Part shown: positions 1 through 6,504 of the stretch, one piece after another
Layout: every line of letters begins with the position of its first letter
Numbering within the stretch: the first letter of the stretch is position 1
NCBI GenBank assembly: GCA_023415375.1
Contig: JAEZKW010000270.1
Location: 1 to 12,106 of the forward strand
Origin: Bacillota bacterium
GTDB lineage: Bacteria > Bacillota > UBA4882 > UBA8346
Direction: 5' to 3'
Length of the DNA: 12,106 nt
The notes under the pieces: model-generated
Seen by the model: the letters and a program-made list of their open reading frames with translations, nothing else
What the model was told of the DNA's origin: nothing
Database searches by the model: none
Program-made: the position numbers and the translations under genes

Positions 1-119
1 AATTTTTGTTGAATATCAGGAATAAATTCCTTTAAAATTTCAACCGTCACCGCCATATTTTTTTTGGTACTATTAACTAAGGTTCCGTCATAATCCCATA
101 AAATCGCAGATATCACCAT
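1..119 (-). CDS. HAD-family hydrolase, N-terminal part only (runs off the left edge)
   Basis: The first 39 codons of a minus-strand gene are visible, starting at the ATG at 119-117. The product begins MVISAILWDYDGTLV and contains the HAD motif I DxDGT (D9, D11, T13), where the first Asp is the phospho-accepting nucleophile and the second the general acid/base of HAD phosphatases. A Shine-Dalgarno-like GAGGGG lies about 8 nt upstream. The rest of the gene lies outside the window, so substrate and length are unknown. It sits downstream of the metNIQ terminator and so probably has its own transcription start. A second copy of the same N-terminus lies at 3012-3293; 33 of 39 residues are identical. 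Family call is firm; function beyond phosphatase/phosphomutase-like is not. Confidence 0.85.
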   Translation of the reverse strand, partial: MVISAILWDYDGTLVNSTKKNMAVTVEILKEFIPDIQQK

Positions 120-222
120 ATTAAAAAGCCCCTCTTTAGGATTCTATTCCAACCAATTCGTGGCAGGATTATGAAAACCCTTTATTGCCATTACCGGTTT
201 GATATATTATGTATCGGATAGA

Positions 223-253
223 AAAAGCTCCGGCAAAAGTAACCGGAGCTTTT
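223..253 (-). terminator. Rho-independent terminator of the metNIQ operon
   Basis: A perfect 11-bp inverted repeat (AAAAGCTCCGG at 223-233, CCGGAGCTTTT at 243-253) with a 9-nt loop lies 21 bp past the metQ stop codon. Read on the minus strand the stem ends in a short T run (TTTTTC), as expected for an intrinsic terminator. The A/T-flanked stem is nearly symmetric, so it could also act on the plus strand, but no plus-strand gene ends here. Confidence 0.9.
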
Positions 254-273
254 GGTTTTCTCAAATTGAAAAA

Positions 274-1074
274 TTAAAATACCGGAACAATGCTTCCTTT
301 GTATTTGGTAAGAATAAAATCTTTGACTGTTTTGCTGGTTAGGGCTTTGGCCAGTTTCTTCAGGGCCGGATTGGCTTTATCTTTAGTGCGGATGGCTAAG
401 ATATTTGCATAGGGAGAATTACTGTTTTCAATAAACAGAGCATCCTTAGCCGGGATCAGATTTGCCGGTAGCGCATAGTTGGTATTAATAACGGCAATAT
501 CAACATCTGTAAGCGTCCTTGGTAGTTGGGCAGCCTCTAACGGCTTAACTTGCAACCCTTTTGGATTTTTAACTATATCCAATTCTGTTGCACTAAGCCC
601 AGCATCTTTCCGAAGCGTAATTAATTTGGCAGTTTGCAATAAAAGCAAAGCCCGTCCTCCGTTGGTCGGATCATTAGGAATCGCTACAATTGCTTTATTT
701 CCTAATTCTTTCAAGGACTTAATTTTTTTTGAGTAAATACCCATTGGTTCAATATGTACTTTAGCATTATAAGTAAGATCTAATTTATGGTCTTTGCTGA
801 ATTCGTTTAGATAGGGAACATGTTGAAAGAAATTGGCGTCCAATTCACCTTCGGCTAAGGCCAGGTTAGGTTGTACATAATCTTGAAATTCGATAATTTG
901 TAAATCAATTCCTTCTTTGGCAAGCAGCGGTTTAATTTGAGCTAAAATTTCAGCATGGGGCGTCGGCGAAGCTCCCACTTTCAAAACAACTGCAGAAGCT
1001 AGTAAAGCCTGACCAGCCACGAATGAAATTACGAGTAATACTAGAAAAAATGGAATAAGTAAGCCCTTTTTCAT
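274..1074 (-). CDS. metQ: Methionine ABC transporter, substrate-binding protein MetQ
   Basis: A 266-residue NlpA/MetQ-family binding protein that captures methionine outside the cytoplasmic membrane and delivers it to MetNI. Family hallmarks visible are KVGASPTPHAEIL after the signal sequence, the QDYVQPNLALAEGELDANFFQH segment, and IPNDPTNGGRALLLLQ around the ligand pocket. The N-terminus is a typical signal peptide (MKKG, then a long hydrophobic stretch) with probable cleavage after ASA near residue 28. There is no lipobox cysteine, although most MetQ proteins of Gram-positive bacteria are lipoproteins; this suggests a soluble periplasmic protein. The ATG has a GGAGG site 6 nt upstream. It is the last gene of metNIQ, 63 bp after metI and just before a terminator. 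Binding of D-methionine or related sulfur compounds is possible. Confidence 0.95.
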   Translation of the reverse strand: MKKGLLIPFFLVLLVISFVAGQALLASAVVLKVGASPTPHAEILAQIKPLLAKEGIDLQIIEFQDYVQPNLALAEGELDANFFQHVPYLNEFSKDHKLDLTYNAKVHIEPMGIYSKKIKSLKELGNKAIVAIPNDPTNGGRALLLLQTAKLITLRKDAGLSATELDIVKNPKGLQVKPLEAAQLPRTLTDVDIAVINTNYALPANLIPAKDALFIENSNSPYANILAIRTKDKANPALKKLAKALTSKTVKDFILTKYKGSIVPVF

Positions 1075-1137
1075 GATTTGCCTCCAAAAAAATTATTTTG
1101 ATTTCTTTATTTTTCAAATGATCTTAAATAGTAAATC

Positions 1138-1794
1138 TCAATGAGCAGAAAGGCGTCTAGCCAACCAATTACCGAGAGACTGCATCCCTTGTACTAATAT
1201 GATAAGAATGATGATGGTTATCAGCATGATGTCGCCACGGAAACGTTGGTATCCATAGCGAATGGCCAAATCACCCAATCCACCTCCTCCAACCGCCCCG
1301 GCCATGGCTGAATAACTGACTAAACTAACAGTTGTAAGGGTTAAGCCCAAGATTAAACCAGAAATAGATTCCGGAATAAGAACCTTGCTAATAATTTGCC
1401 AAGTCGTTGAGCCCATAGCTTGAGCTGCTTCAATTACGCCCCAATCCACTTCCAAAACGGCTGACTCTACAACACGGGCTAAAAAAGGAATCGAGCCAAT
1501 CGTTAAGGGGACGATTGCTCCCGCAGTTCCAATCGAGGTGCCTACCAGAAAACGGGTAAAAGGAATAATGGCTACCAATAAAATAATGAAAGGTAAAGAA
1601 CGTCCTACATTCACAATGACTGATAGCACATTATAAAGAAGCGCATTGGGACGAATATGTTGTGGGCTCGAAATAACAAGCAGAATGCCCATGGGGATTC
1701 CTATTAAAGCCGATAAAATTAATGATATTCCTACCATATAAATGGTTTCCCAGAGAGCATTACCTAGAAGACTCCAAATTTGTGGGTTCAACAC
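1138..1794 (-). CDS. metI: Methionine ABC transporter, permease MetI
   Basis: A 218-residue inner-membrane permease with about five hydrophobic segments, the usual size and layout of MetI. Two copies form the translocation channel with two MetN. The EAA coupling loop that docks on the ATPase is visible at about residues 122-141 (EAAQAMGSTTWQIISKVLIP). The conserved SYSAMAGAVGGGGLGDLAIRYGYQRF segment typical of MetI follows at about 160-185. The start is GTG at 1794-1792, supported by GAGGTG 7 nt upstream and by the family N-terminus. This start lies inside metN: the two reading frames overlap by 35 bp, so metI translation is probably coupled to metN. Confidence 0.95.
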   Translation of the reverse strand: MLNPQIWSLLGNALWETIYMVGISLILSALIGIPMGILLVISSPQHIRPNALLYNVLSVIVNVGRSLPFIILLVAIIPFTRFLVGTSIGTAGAIVPLTIGSIPFLARVVESAVLEVDWGVIEAAQAMGSTTWQIISKVLIPESISGLILGLTLTTVSLVSYSAMAGAVGGGGLGDLAIRYGYQRFRGDIMLITIIILIILVQGMQSLGNWLARRLSAH

Positions 1795-2821
1795 TGTTTA
1801 GCACCTCGATTTTTAATCCTTGTTGGGTTAGATACTCTAATGATTCAGCAACGTTTCCATTGGGACCCGTGATTACAACGACCAGCGATCCGAATGGGGT
1901 TTCTTTAATAGAGTCAAGGTTTGCATAGATAATATTGACATCGACGCTGAATTTACGGATTAAGGATGAAATAACCGGCTCACCGGCCACTTCCCCAATG
2001 AAAAAGATATGAACCATTCTTCCAGCCCATTCAGGGTGACGGATAATAATCTTTTTCTGCTTGATCTCGGGAGGAATATCGATGTGTAAAACACTTCTGA
2101 TTAGCCCGCGAGCCGCATCAGTTTTTGGAAAAGTAAATATTTCCGTTACCGGCCCTTGCTCGACGATCTTACCGTTTTCAATAACTGACACCGTATCACA
2201 TATTTCTTTGATTACGTTTATTTGATGAGTAATAAGGACAATTGTTAAACTAAAACGACGGTTTACATCCAGCAATAAATCTAAAATTGATTTGGTTGTT
2301 TCCGGATCGAGGGCTGATGTAGCTTCATCACAAAGTAATACCTTGGGATGATTAGCCAAAGCTCTGGCTATACCGACTCGTTGCTTTTGCCCACCGCTTA
2401 ATTGAGCCGGATAAGCTTTCAACTTATCTGATAAACCAACCAATTCGGCTAATTCCTCAACGCGTTTCCTTAACTCATGATGGTTTACTCCGGCAATCTC
2501 CAAGGGATAGGCAATATTCCCAAAAACGGTACGGTTGGCAAGCAAGTTAAAATGTTGAAAGATCATACCGATTTCCCGTCTGGCTTGTCGCAAATTTTTG
2601 CCCTTTAACTGAGTAATATCGTGGTCACCGATTTCAATCGTGCCGCTTTGGGGGACCTCCAATTTGTTGATACAACGGATGAGGGTACTTTTGCCGGCAC
2701 CGCTTAATCCGATAATTCCAAAGATTTCACCTTGCTTGATTTCAAGATTGACATCTTGTAATGCTATGACTTGATTATCACCTTCTCCATAAATCTTAGT
2801 GACATTGTTAAAGCGTATCAT
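1760..2821 (-). CDS. metN: Methionine ABC transporter, ATP-binding protein MetN
   Basis: A 353-residue cytoplasmic ATPase that powers methionine import with MetI and MetQ. Walker A is GLSGAGKS (about 38-45), the ABC signature LSGGQKQR (about 141-148), and Walker B LLCDEATSALDP (about 162-173), followed by the H-loop (ITHQ). The C-terminal ~80 residues (from about 265) match a NIL domain, the regulatory domain through which intracellular methionine inhibits transport in characterised MetN proteins. I place the start at the ATG at 2821 (MIRFNNVTKIYG), which matches the family N-terminus and has AAGGTGA upstream. An in-frame ATG at 2842 would add seven residues but sits only 2-3 nt from its GGGGG. 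First gene of the metNIQ operon. Confidence 0.95.
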   Translation of the reverse strand: MIRFNNVTKIYGEGDNQVIALQDVNLEIKQGEIFGIIGLSGAGKSTLIRCINKLEVPQSGTIEIGDHDITQLKGKNLRQARREIGMIFQHFNLLANRTVFGNIAYPLEIAGVNHHELRKRVEELAELVGLSDKLKAYPAQLSGGQKQRVGIARALANHPKVLLCDEATSALDPETTKSILDLLLDVNRRFSLTIVLITHQINVIKEICDTVSVIENGKIVEQGPVTEIFTFPKTDAARGLIRSVLHIDIPPEIKQKKIIIRHPEWAGRMVHIFFIGEVAGEPVISSLIRKFSVDVNIIYANLDSIKETPFGSLVVVITGPNGNVAESLEYLTQQGLKIEVLNSVEPTNLESSR

Positions 2822-2929
2822 GGTCGTTGTCACCTTGAGCATTACCCCCTTTTAAGAAAATATTTAACGAATGAAAATATTGAGGTGAAGATGAATTTGA
2901 CTGGAATTGAATCCTATGGAATGATTTAT

Positions 2930-2960
2930 ATTATCTTATCACTTATTGTTTATTCGTCAA
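2930..2960 (-). promoter_or_regulatory. Candidate sigma-A promoter of metNIQ
   Basis: Minus-strand TTGACG (2955-2960) is a 5/6 match to the -35 box. Two -10 choices lie downstream: TAAGAT at 2933-2938 (16-bp spacer) and GATAAT at 2930-2935 (19-bp spacer). The resulting leader to the metN start would be roughly 100 nt. I see no S-box, T-box (no GGGTGG-type antiterminator bulge) or terminator hairpin in that leader, so regulation, if any, would be at initiation. Confidence 0.5.
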
Positions 2961-3010
2961 TGGAATAACGATATTTTCTGTCCAAAATTTACATTTCTTA
3001 TAATGATTTT

Positions 3011-3057
3011 CTCAACTACGGGGATCCAGACCCTCGGCTTTAGCCGGTGGTGTTGAG
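3011..3057 (+). mobile_element. Remnant resembling an IS200/IS605-type right end (or a small palindrome-associated element)
   Basis: A 47-bp module bounded by CTCAAC (3011-3016) and GTTGAG (3052-3057). Inside lies an imperfect hairpin, ACCCTCGGCT (3030-3039) / AGCCGGTGGT (3042-3051), with a TT loop and 9 of 10 positions able to pair (one C-T mismatch, one G-T pair). The pattern GGGATCC, then a CGGCTTTAGCCG hairpin, then a G-rich arm and a short TTGA-type end resembles the subterminal hairpin at the right end of IS200/IS605 transposons and the 3' part of TnpB-associated omega RNAs. It abuts the point where HAD homology stops at about 3058. No tnpA or tnpB gene is present. The assignment is pattern recognition from memory, not a database match. 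Confidence 0.5.
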
Positions 3058-3293
3058 TTGAAGATATTGATCTGGCTTTCCGATAAGTTATAACACTCCC
3101 TATATATCTCACGCCAGTCCTTGTATTTGTAATTGGCCTGGCGGTATTCTTCGGGATAGGTTAAGACTGTCGGCAGCTTTTGGTGAATATCGGGAATAAA
3201 TTCCTGTAATATTTCAATCGTCACAGCCATATTCTTCTTGGTACTATCAACTAAAGTCCCATCATAATCCCATAGAATCGCCGATAATGTCAT
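3012..3293 (-). pseudogene. Truncated HAD-family hydrolase (second copy of the gene at 1-119)
   Basis: The frame encodes 93 residues starting MTLSAILWDYDGTLV, with HAD motif I (DYDGT) intact and a start at 3293. About 78 residues look like genuine HAD sequence. The last 14 or so (ending AKAEGLDPRS) are encoded by the hairpin module at 3011-3057 and are not HAD-like. Normal HAD phosphatases of this kind run past 200 residues and need motifs II-IV (Thr/Ser, Lys, acidic pair), which are missing, so the product should be catalytically dead. Its first 39 residues match the left-edge copy at 33 positions, and both genes have CCCTTTATT (plus strand) 56-59 bp upstream of the start. This looks like a duplicate broken by an insertion or deletion. 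Confidence 0.8.
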
Positions 3294-3423
3294 TTTAGAT
3301 AACGTCCTTCGTAAAATATAATATTACGATTCGCGTTATAGAATGAAACCCTTTATTATAATTGCAAAGAGATTAAATTTGGATATGTATGAATGTGGTT
3401 TTCATGGATTATATAAAAGAAGA

Positions 3424-3465
3424 ACGCTCAATCCGGAATTTGATGGAGGGATTGGGCGTCCGTTT
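3424..3465 (-). terminator. Terminator at the end of the liv-hydrolase operon
   Basis: An inverted repeat of 11 bp with one G-T pair (ACGCTCAATCC at 3424-3434, GGATTGGGCGT at 3449-3459) lies about 48 bp past the stop codon of the last operon gene. On the minus strand it is followed by a T-rich run (TCTTCTTTT). On the plus strand CCGTTTT follows, so it may work in both directions. It separates the big operon from the truncated HAD gene. Confidence 0.75.
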
Positions 3466-3506
3466 TAAAGGATTGGTTTCTCTTTCACTTTATTCACAAG
3501 AGCGGA

Positions 3507-4430
3507 TTATGATAACTCGGTAAACTTGGGTAGTTGGTGTGGCCGGAAGCCAGCTACTAGTTGCCCATTGACCATAACTGCCACTGGAAATGAATAGCTG
3601 TTATAAGATGCACCGAAAGTACCTTCGTTGTTGATGACTATAATCCCACCGGGCAGTGGCTTTCGGGAGGATAATCGAATTAGAGCCCGATCGGCCGCCT
3701 CCTGGGGGGATACTCCTTGCTCCAGCAAACTATTGATAAAATTGGCTGTCATTGTTTCGATAAAGGCTTCTCCAATACCGGTGCATACGACTGCGCCATT
3801 TTCCGTGGCCAGAATACCGGCTCCCAAAATCGGGGTATCCCCGACCCGGCCCGGTAATTTCATAAACGAACCGCCGGTGGAGGAAGCAGCACATAAGTGT
3901 CCATCGTTAAAAACCAGACAACCGACGGTATCTCCAGCGTGCAGGCCGACGATAGGCAGAGCTGTTAATAAACTTATTCCGGTTTGGTCTCCACCGATTT
4001 GAGCCTTAGCTTTTTCCCAATTGGCATACATCTCTTCCGTGACACAGTCGGCAACCGGAAAGCCTTTCTCTTGTGCAAAACGTTCTGCGCCCGCACCGAC
4101 TAATAGTACATGCGATGTATCTTCCAAAACCTTCCGGGCCACACTGACTGGATGAGCAATATTTTTGATGGCGCCTACCGCTCCGAACCGTCCAGTGGCT
4201 CCGTCAATCATGGCTGCATCCATCTCCGCTTCGCCCAAGGCATTTAAGACCGAACCGTAACCGGCATTGAAGAGGGGATGGCTTTCTAGAACCTTAACTG
4301 CAGCCTCAGCCGCATCAAGCGGCCCGGTTGGCAACGAAGCATATCCCGCACTGAGAGCCTGGTTTAAAATCTTCATATAGCATGGAGCGACCGGGGTCTC
4401 CACACCACCGTGCACCATTATTAGTTTCAT
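3507..4430 (-). CDS. Isoaspartyl peptidase / type 2 (Ntn) asparaginase family hydrolase
   Basis: A 307-residue Ntn-hydrolase of the family containing plant-type asparaginase/isoaspartyl peptidase (IaaA) and glycosylasparaginase. It is made as an inactive precursor that cuts itself, freeing a threonine as nucleophile. Conserved elements, in order: IMVHGG at the N-terminus, NAGYGSVLN (about 55-63), EMDAAMIDG, HVLLVGAGAERFA, the GDTVG self-cleavage site with predicted nucleophile Thr168, STGG (184-187), GRVGDTPILGAG (194-205) and TGIGE (217-221). The residue before the nucleophile is Asp, as in glycosylasparaginases, rather than the Gly of E. coli IaaA. The likely reaction is hydrolysis of beta-aspartyl amide or isopeptide bonds. 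The ATG at 4430 overlaps the previous gene's stop as ATGA, indicating coupled translation; an AAAGGAG lies 17 nt upstream. Last gene of the operon. Natural substrate unknown. Confidence 0.9.
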   Translation of the reverse strand: MKLIMVHGGVETPVAPCYMKILNQALSAGYASLPTGPLDAAEAAVKVLESHPLFNAGYGSVLNALGEAEMDAAMIDGATGRFGAVGAIKNIAHPVSVARKVLEDTSHVLLVGAGAERFAQEKGFPVADCVTEEMYANWEKAKAQIGGDQTGISLLTALPIVGLHAGDTVGCLVFNDGHLCAASSTGGSFMKLPGRVGDTPILGAGILATENGAVVCTGIGEAFIETMTANFINSLLEQGVSPQEAADRALIRLSSRKPLPGGIIVINNEGTFGASYNSYSFPVAVMVNGQLVAGFRPHQLPKFTELS

Positions 4431-5194
4431 TTTTGAGGTAATGCCGACTCCTTTGAAGAGTATTTCCAATCTTTATTTTCCATTTCCCGGAAGAACCGGA
4501 CCACTTCTTTGACTAAAACATCAACCATTTTTTGACCTTTGGCGGCAGTGGCCTTGCTTGGATCACCGGTTGCCCCGGTGTTGGTGAGCTCAGCAAAGTT
4601 CCATTTGATCTCCACGTGTTCCGGGAGATCGGGCACTACACCTTTGGCATATTCCATTTCGATTAATTCTGGGAAAAGGGCAAGTCCGATTGAGGTTTCA
4701 CCTTCTCCAGCGTGACCGAGCCCATTCCATACCTCAAAGGTATCTGCGGGCAATAATTTGCCGGCTGTAACCCACCAAGCATCAAGAGTGGCAATTCTTA
4801 CATTGGGATGGGCCAATTTGATGGAACGGGCGGCAATCTCGATTGGGGCAATGTTACCGTCATGCCCGTTCATGATGAAGATCTTTTCAATATCATTTTT
4901 GACGGTGCTTTCCAGAATATCTTTTAAAACAGCAATCAAAGTTTCCGGCTGCAGGGTCAGACTGAAGGGGAAATGGGCATAATGTTGGCTCATGCCGACA
5001 TTCACAGGGGGCAGAACCAACAGGCCTTCCACCTGTTCGGCAACTTTCTCGGCGAGCATCGAGGAGACAAAGGTATCAGTCCCGAACGGCAGGTGTTGAC
5101 CGTGATTTTCACAGGAACCCACCGCAATGATGGCTTTATCGAATTTAGGACCGTTTTGAAACTGATGACCGGTCATTTTCTGTAATAAACTCAT
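4427..5194 (-). CDS. Creatininase-family metal-dependent amidohydrolase
   Basis: A 255-residue cytoplasmic protein of the creatininase family, whose members open or cleave amide bonds with a binuclear metal centre (creatininase, MftE peptidase, FAPy deformylase and others). Visible metal-site motifs are CENHGQHLPFGTD (Glu29, His31, Asp40), MNGHDGN (His111) and HAGEGETS (His161, Glu164, Glu166). The middle motif reads GHDGN, where the common family form is GHGGN, and true creatininases have a Glu two residues after the His that is absent here. The enzyme is therefore probably not a creatininase in the strict sense. The start at 5194 follows a strong AAAGGAGG at 7 nt; an upstream in-frame ATG at 5257 lacks one. 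It follows livK by 107 bp and is translationally coupled to the isoaspartyl peptidase gene. Substrate unknown; the context suggests the imported compound or its product. Confidence 0.88.
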   Translation of the reverse strand: MSLLQKMTGHQFQNGPKFDKAIIAVGSCENHGQHLPFGTDTFVSSMLAEKVAEQVEGLLVLPPVNVGMSQHYAHFPFSLTLQPETLIAVLKDILESTVKNDIEKIFIMNGHDGNIAPIEIAARSIKLAHPNVRIATLDAWWVTAGKLLPADTFEVWNGLGHAGEGETSIGLALFPELIEMEYAKGVVPDLPEHVEIKWNFAELTNTGATGDPSKATAAKGQKMVDVLVKEVVRFFREMENKDWKYSSKESALPQK

Positions 5195-5244
5195 GATAGA
5201 ACCTCCTTTATAAATAATGAAACAAAAGCAATAAAAAATGGATA

Positions 5245-5282
5245 ACCAGGGCTCCAAAATATCATACCCTGGCAGCCCTGGT
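5245..5282 (-). promoter_or_regulatory. Stem-loop between livK and the creatininase-family gene
   Basis: A perfect 9-bp inverted repeat, ACCAGGGCT (5245-5253) and AGCCCTGGT (5274-5282), lies just after livK. An extra CCCTGG (5267-5272) can pair with the same CCAGGG, giving a competing smaller hairpin. On the minus strand the stem is followed some 5 nt later by six T residues, so it could be a leaky intra-operon terminator. Alternatively it could be an mRNA 3' stabiliser that raises livK mRNA relative to downstream genes, as known for binding-protein genes in other ABC operons. Function is inferred. Confidence 0.55.
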
Positions 5283-5301
5283 GCATATCACAATGATGCC
5301 A

Positions 5302-6450
5302 TTACGGAGTAATGGATTTTATAAATTTGAATTGGCCATCAACGACCTTCAAAACAGAAACGGATTTCAAAGGAACCCGGGAGTTTGCCGGATAGGTGAT
5401 GGTTCCGGTAACTGCTTTGAAATTGGTAGTTTTCGCCAAAGCGTTGCGGATTTCCGAGGGATTAACGGATTTTGCCCGTTTGACAGCATCAGCAATCAAA
5501 TACATAGTATCGTAACCTAAAGCTGCGAAAGCATTTTCCGGAACGGATTTAAATTCGCTTTTATAGGCTTGAACGAACTTTTTGACTTTCGGTTCATCAC
5601 TGGTTAAACTGGCGTGAGTGGTGAAGTAAGTATCGATATTAGCGCCTTTACCGCCTAATTCTACGAGTAAGGGAGTATCAAAACCGTCACCGCTAATTAC
5701 TGGGGTATTGACACCAGCCGCACGCAGTTGTTTGATAATAATACCGCATTCGGACGGTCCTGAAGAGATATAAAGCAAATCTGGCTTTTTAGCTAGGGTC
5801 TTCAATCTGTTGACCTGTGCGGAAAAATCCTGGTCACCAGTTTTAAATGTATCCTCCAAAACGATGGCGTCTTTCCCGTTGATTTTCTTGAAACGTTCTT
5901 CGAAGTAGGCTGCCAGGTTGACGGTAAAGTCCATAGCAGTATCCTTTAATACATAAGCGGTTTTAGCTTTAAGTTCTTTGCTGGCAAATTCGGCGCCAAC
6001 ATAGGCTTGGGTATTATCACCATAAGGCGTCATAAAGAAATAGTTGCCTACTTGATCCGGCATGGTAGGTAGAGTTGCACCGGAAGTGATGAAAGGAATC
6101 TTAGCCTTTTGAGCAATAGGCCCGGCAGCCAGAGCATAGTTGGAATCACTAAAACCAGCGATAGCTACAACTTTTTCCACGTTTACCAATTTCAAAGCGG
6201 CATTGGTGGAGACGGATTGATCAGTTTTGCCATCAAGGCTGACCACTTGAATCTTTCGTCCTAGTACACCGCCGGCAGCGTTAATTTCTTTAGCTGCCAA
6301 GTTAAAGCCGTTGAGAGACGGAGCGTCGAGAGAGGATTGATCGCCGGTGAGGTTATAGATAGCGCCGATTTTAATGGGCGCTGTTACGGCAAAAGCGTTG
6401 AAGGAGAATAAAAATGCAATTAATAGGAATGGTGCAATAAATTTTTTCAC
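5302..6450 (-). CDS. livK: Branched-chain-amino-acid-type ABC transporter, substrate-binding protein
   Basis: A 382-residue periplasmic binding protein of the LivK/Peripla_BP_6 type (typical length about 370-390). A signal peptide covers about residues 1-21 with a probable cut after AFA; there is no lipobox cysteine. The mature protein starts with the family pattern IKIGAIYNLTG, followed by NGFNLAAKEINAAGGVLGRKI, and an SGAT segment (123-126) where amino-acid-binding members contact the ligand's alpha-carboxylate. The start is GTG at 6450, 7 nt after GGAGGT. The upstream ATG at 6465 overlaps that ribosome site and is unlikely. The gene lies after livM, with a stem-loop downstream. Although the family is named for leucine/isoleucine/valine, members bind many compounds. 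The neighbouring amide hydrolases suggest an amino-acid-like amide or dipeptide ligand (inference). Confidence 0.92.
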   Translation of the reverse strand: MKKFIAPFLLIAFLFSFNAFAVTAPIKIGAIYNLTGDQSSLDAPSLNGFNLAAKEINAAGGVLGRKIQVVSLDGKTDQSVSTNAALKLVNVEKVVAIAGFSDSNYALAAGPIAQKAKIPFITSGATLPTMPDQVGNYFFMTPYGDNTQAYVGAEFASKELKAKTAYVLKDTAMDFTVNLAAYFEERFKKINGKDAIVLEDTFKTGDQDFSAQVNRLKTLAKKPDLLYISSGPSECGIIIKQLRAAGVNTPVISGDGFDTPLLVELGGKGANIDTYFTTHASLTSDEPKVKKFVQAYKSEFKSVPENAFAALGYDTMYLIADAVKRAKSVNPSEIRNALAKTTNFKAVTGTITYPANSRVPLKSVSVLKVVDGQFKFIKSITP

Positions 6451-6504
6451 AGTAAATACCTCCATTTACATTATGTTTTATTTATAGTTTAGGTACCCGA
6501 ATTT

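Noticed and set aside
3628..4002. A 124-codon plus-strand open frame opposite the isoaspartyl peptidase gene
   Set aside because: Antisense shadow of a conserved coding region; no motif, no convincing ribosome site.
6451..6504. A separate promoter for livK in the livM-livK gap
   Set aside because: The 54-bp gap has AT-rich TATAAA-like strings but no -35 partner at proper spacing, so I treat livK as part of the upstream transcript.
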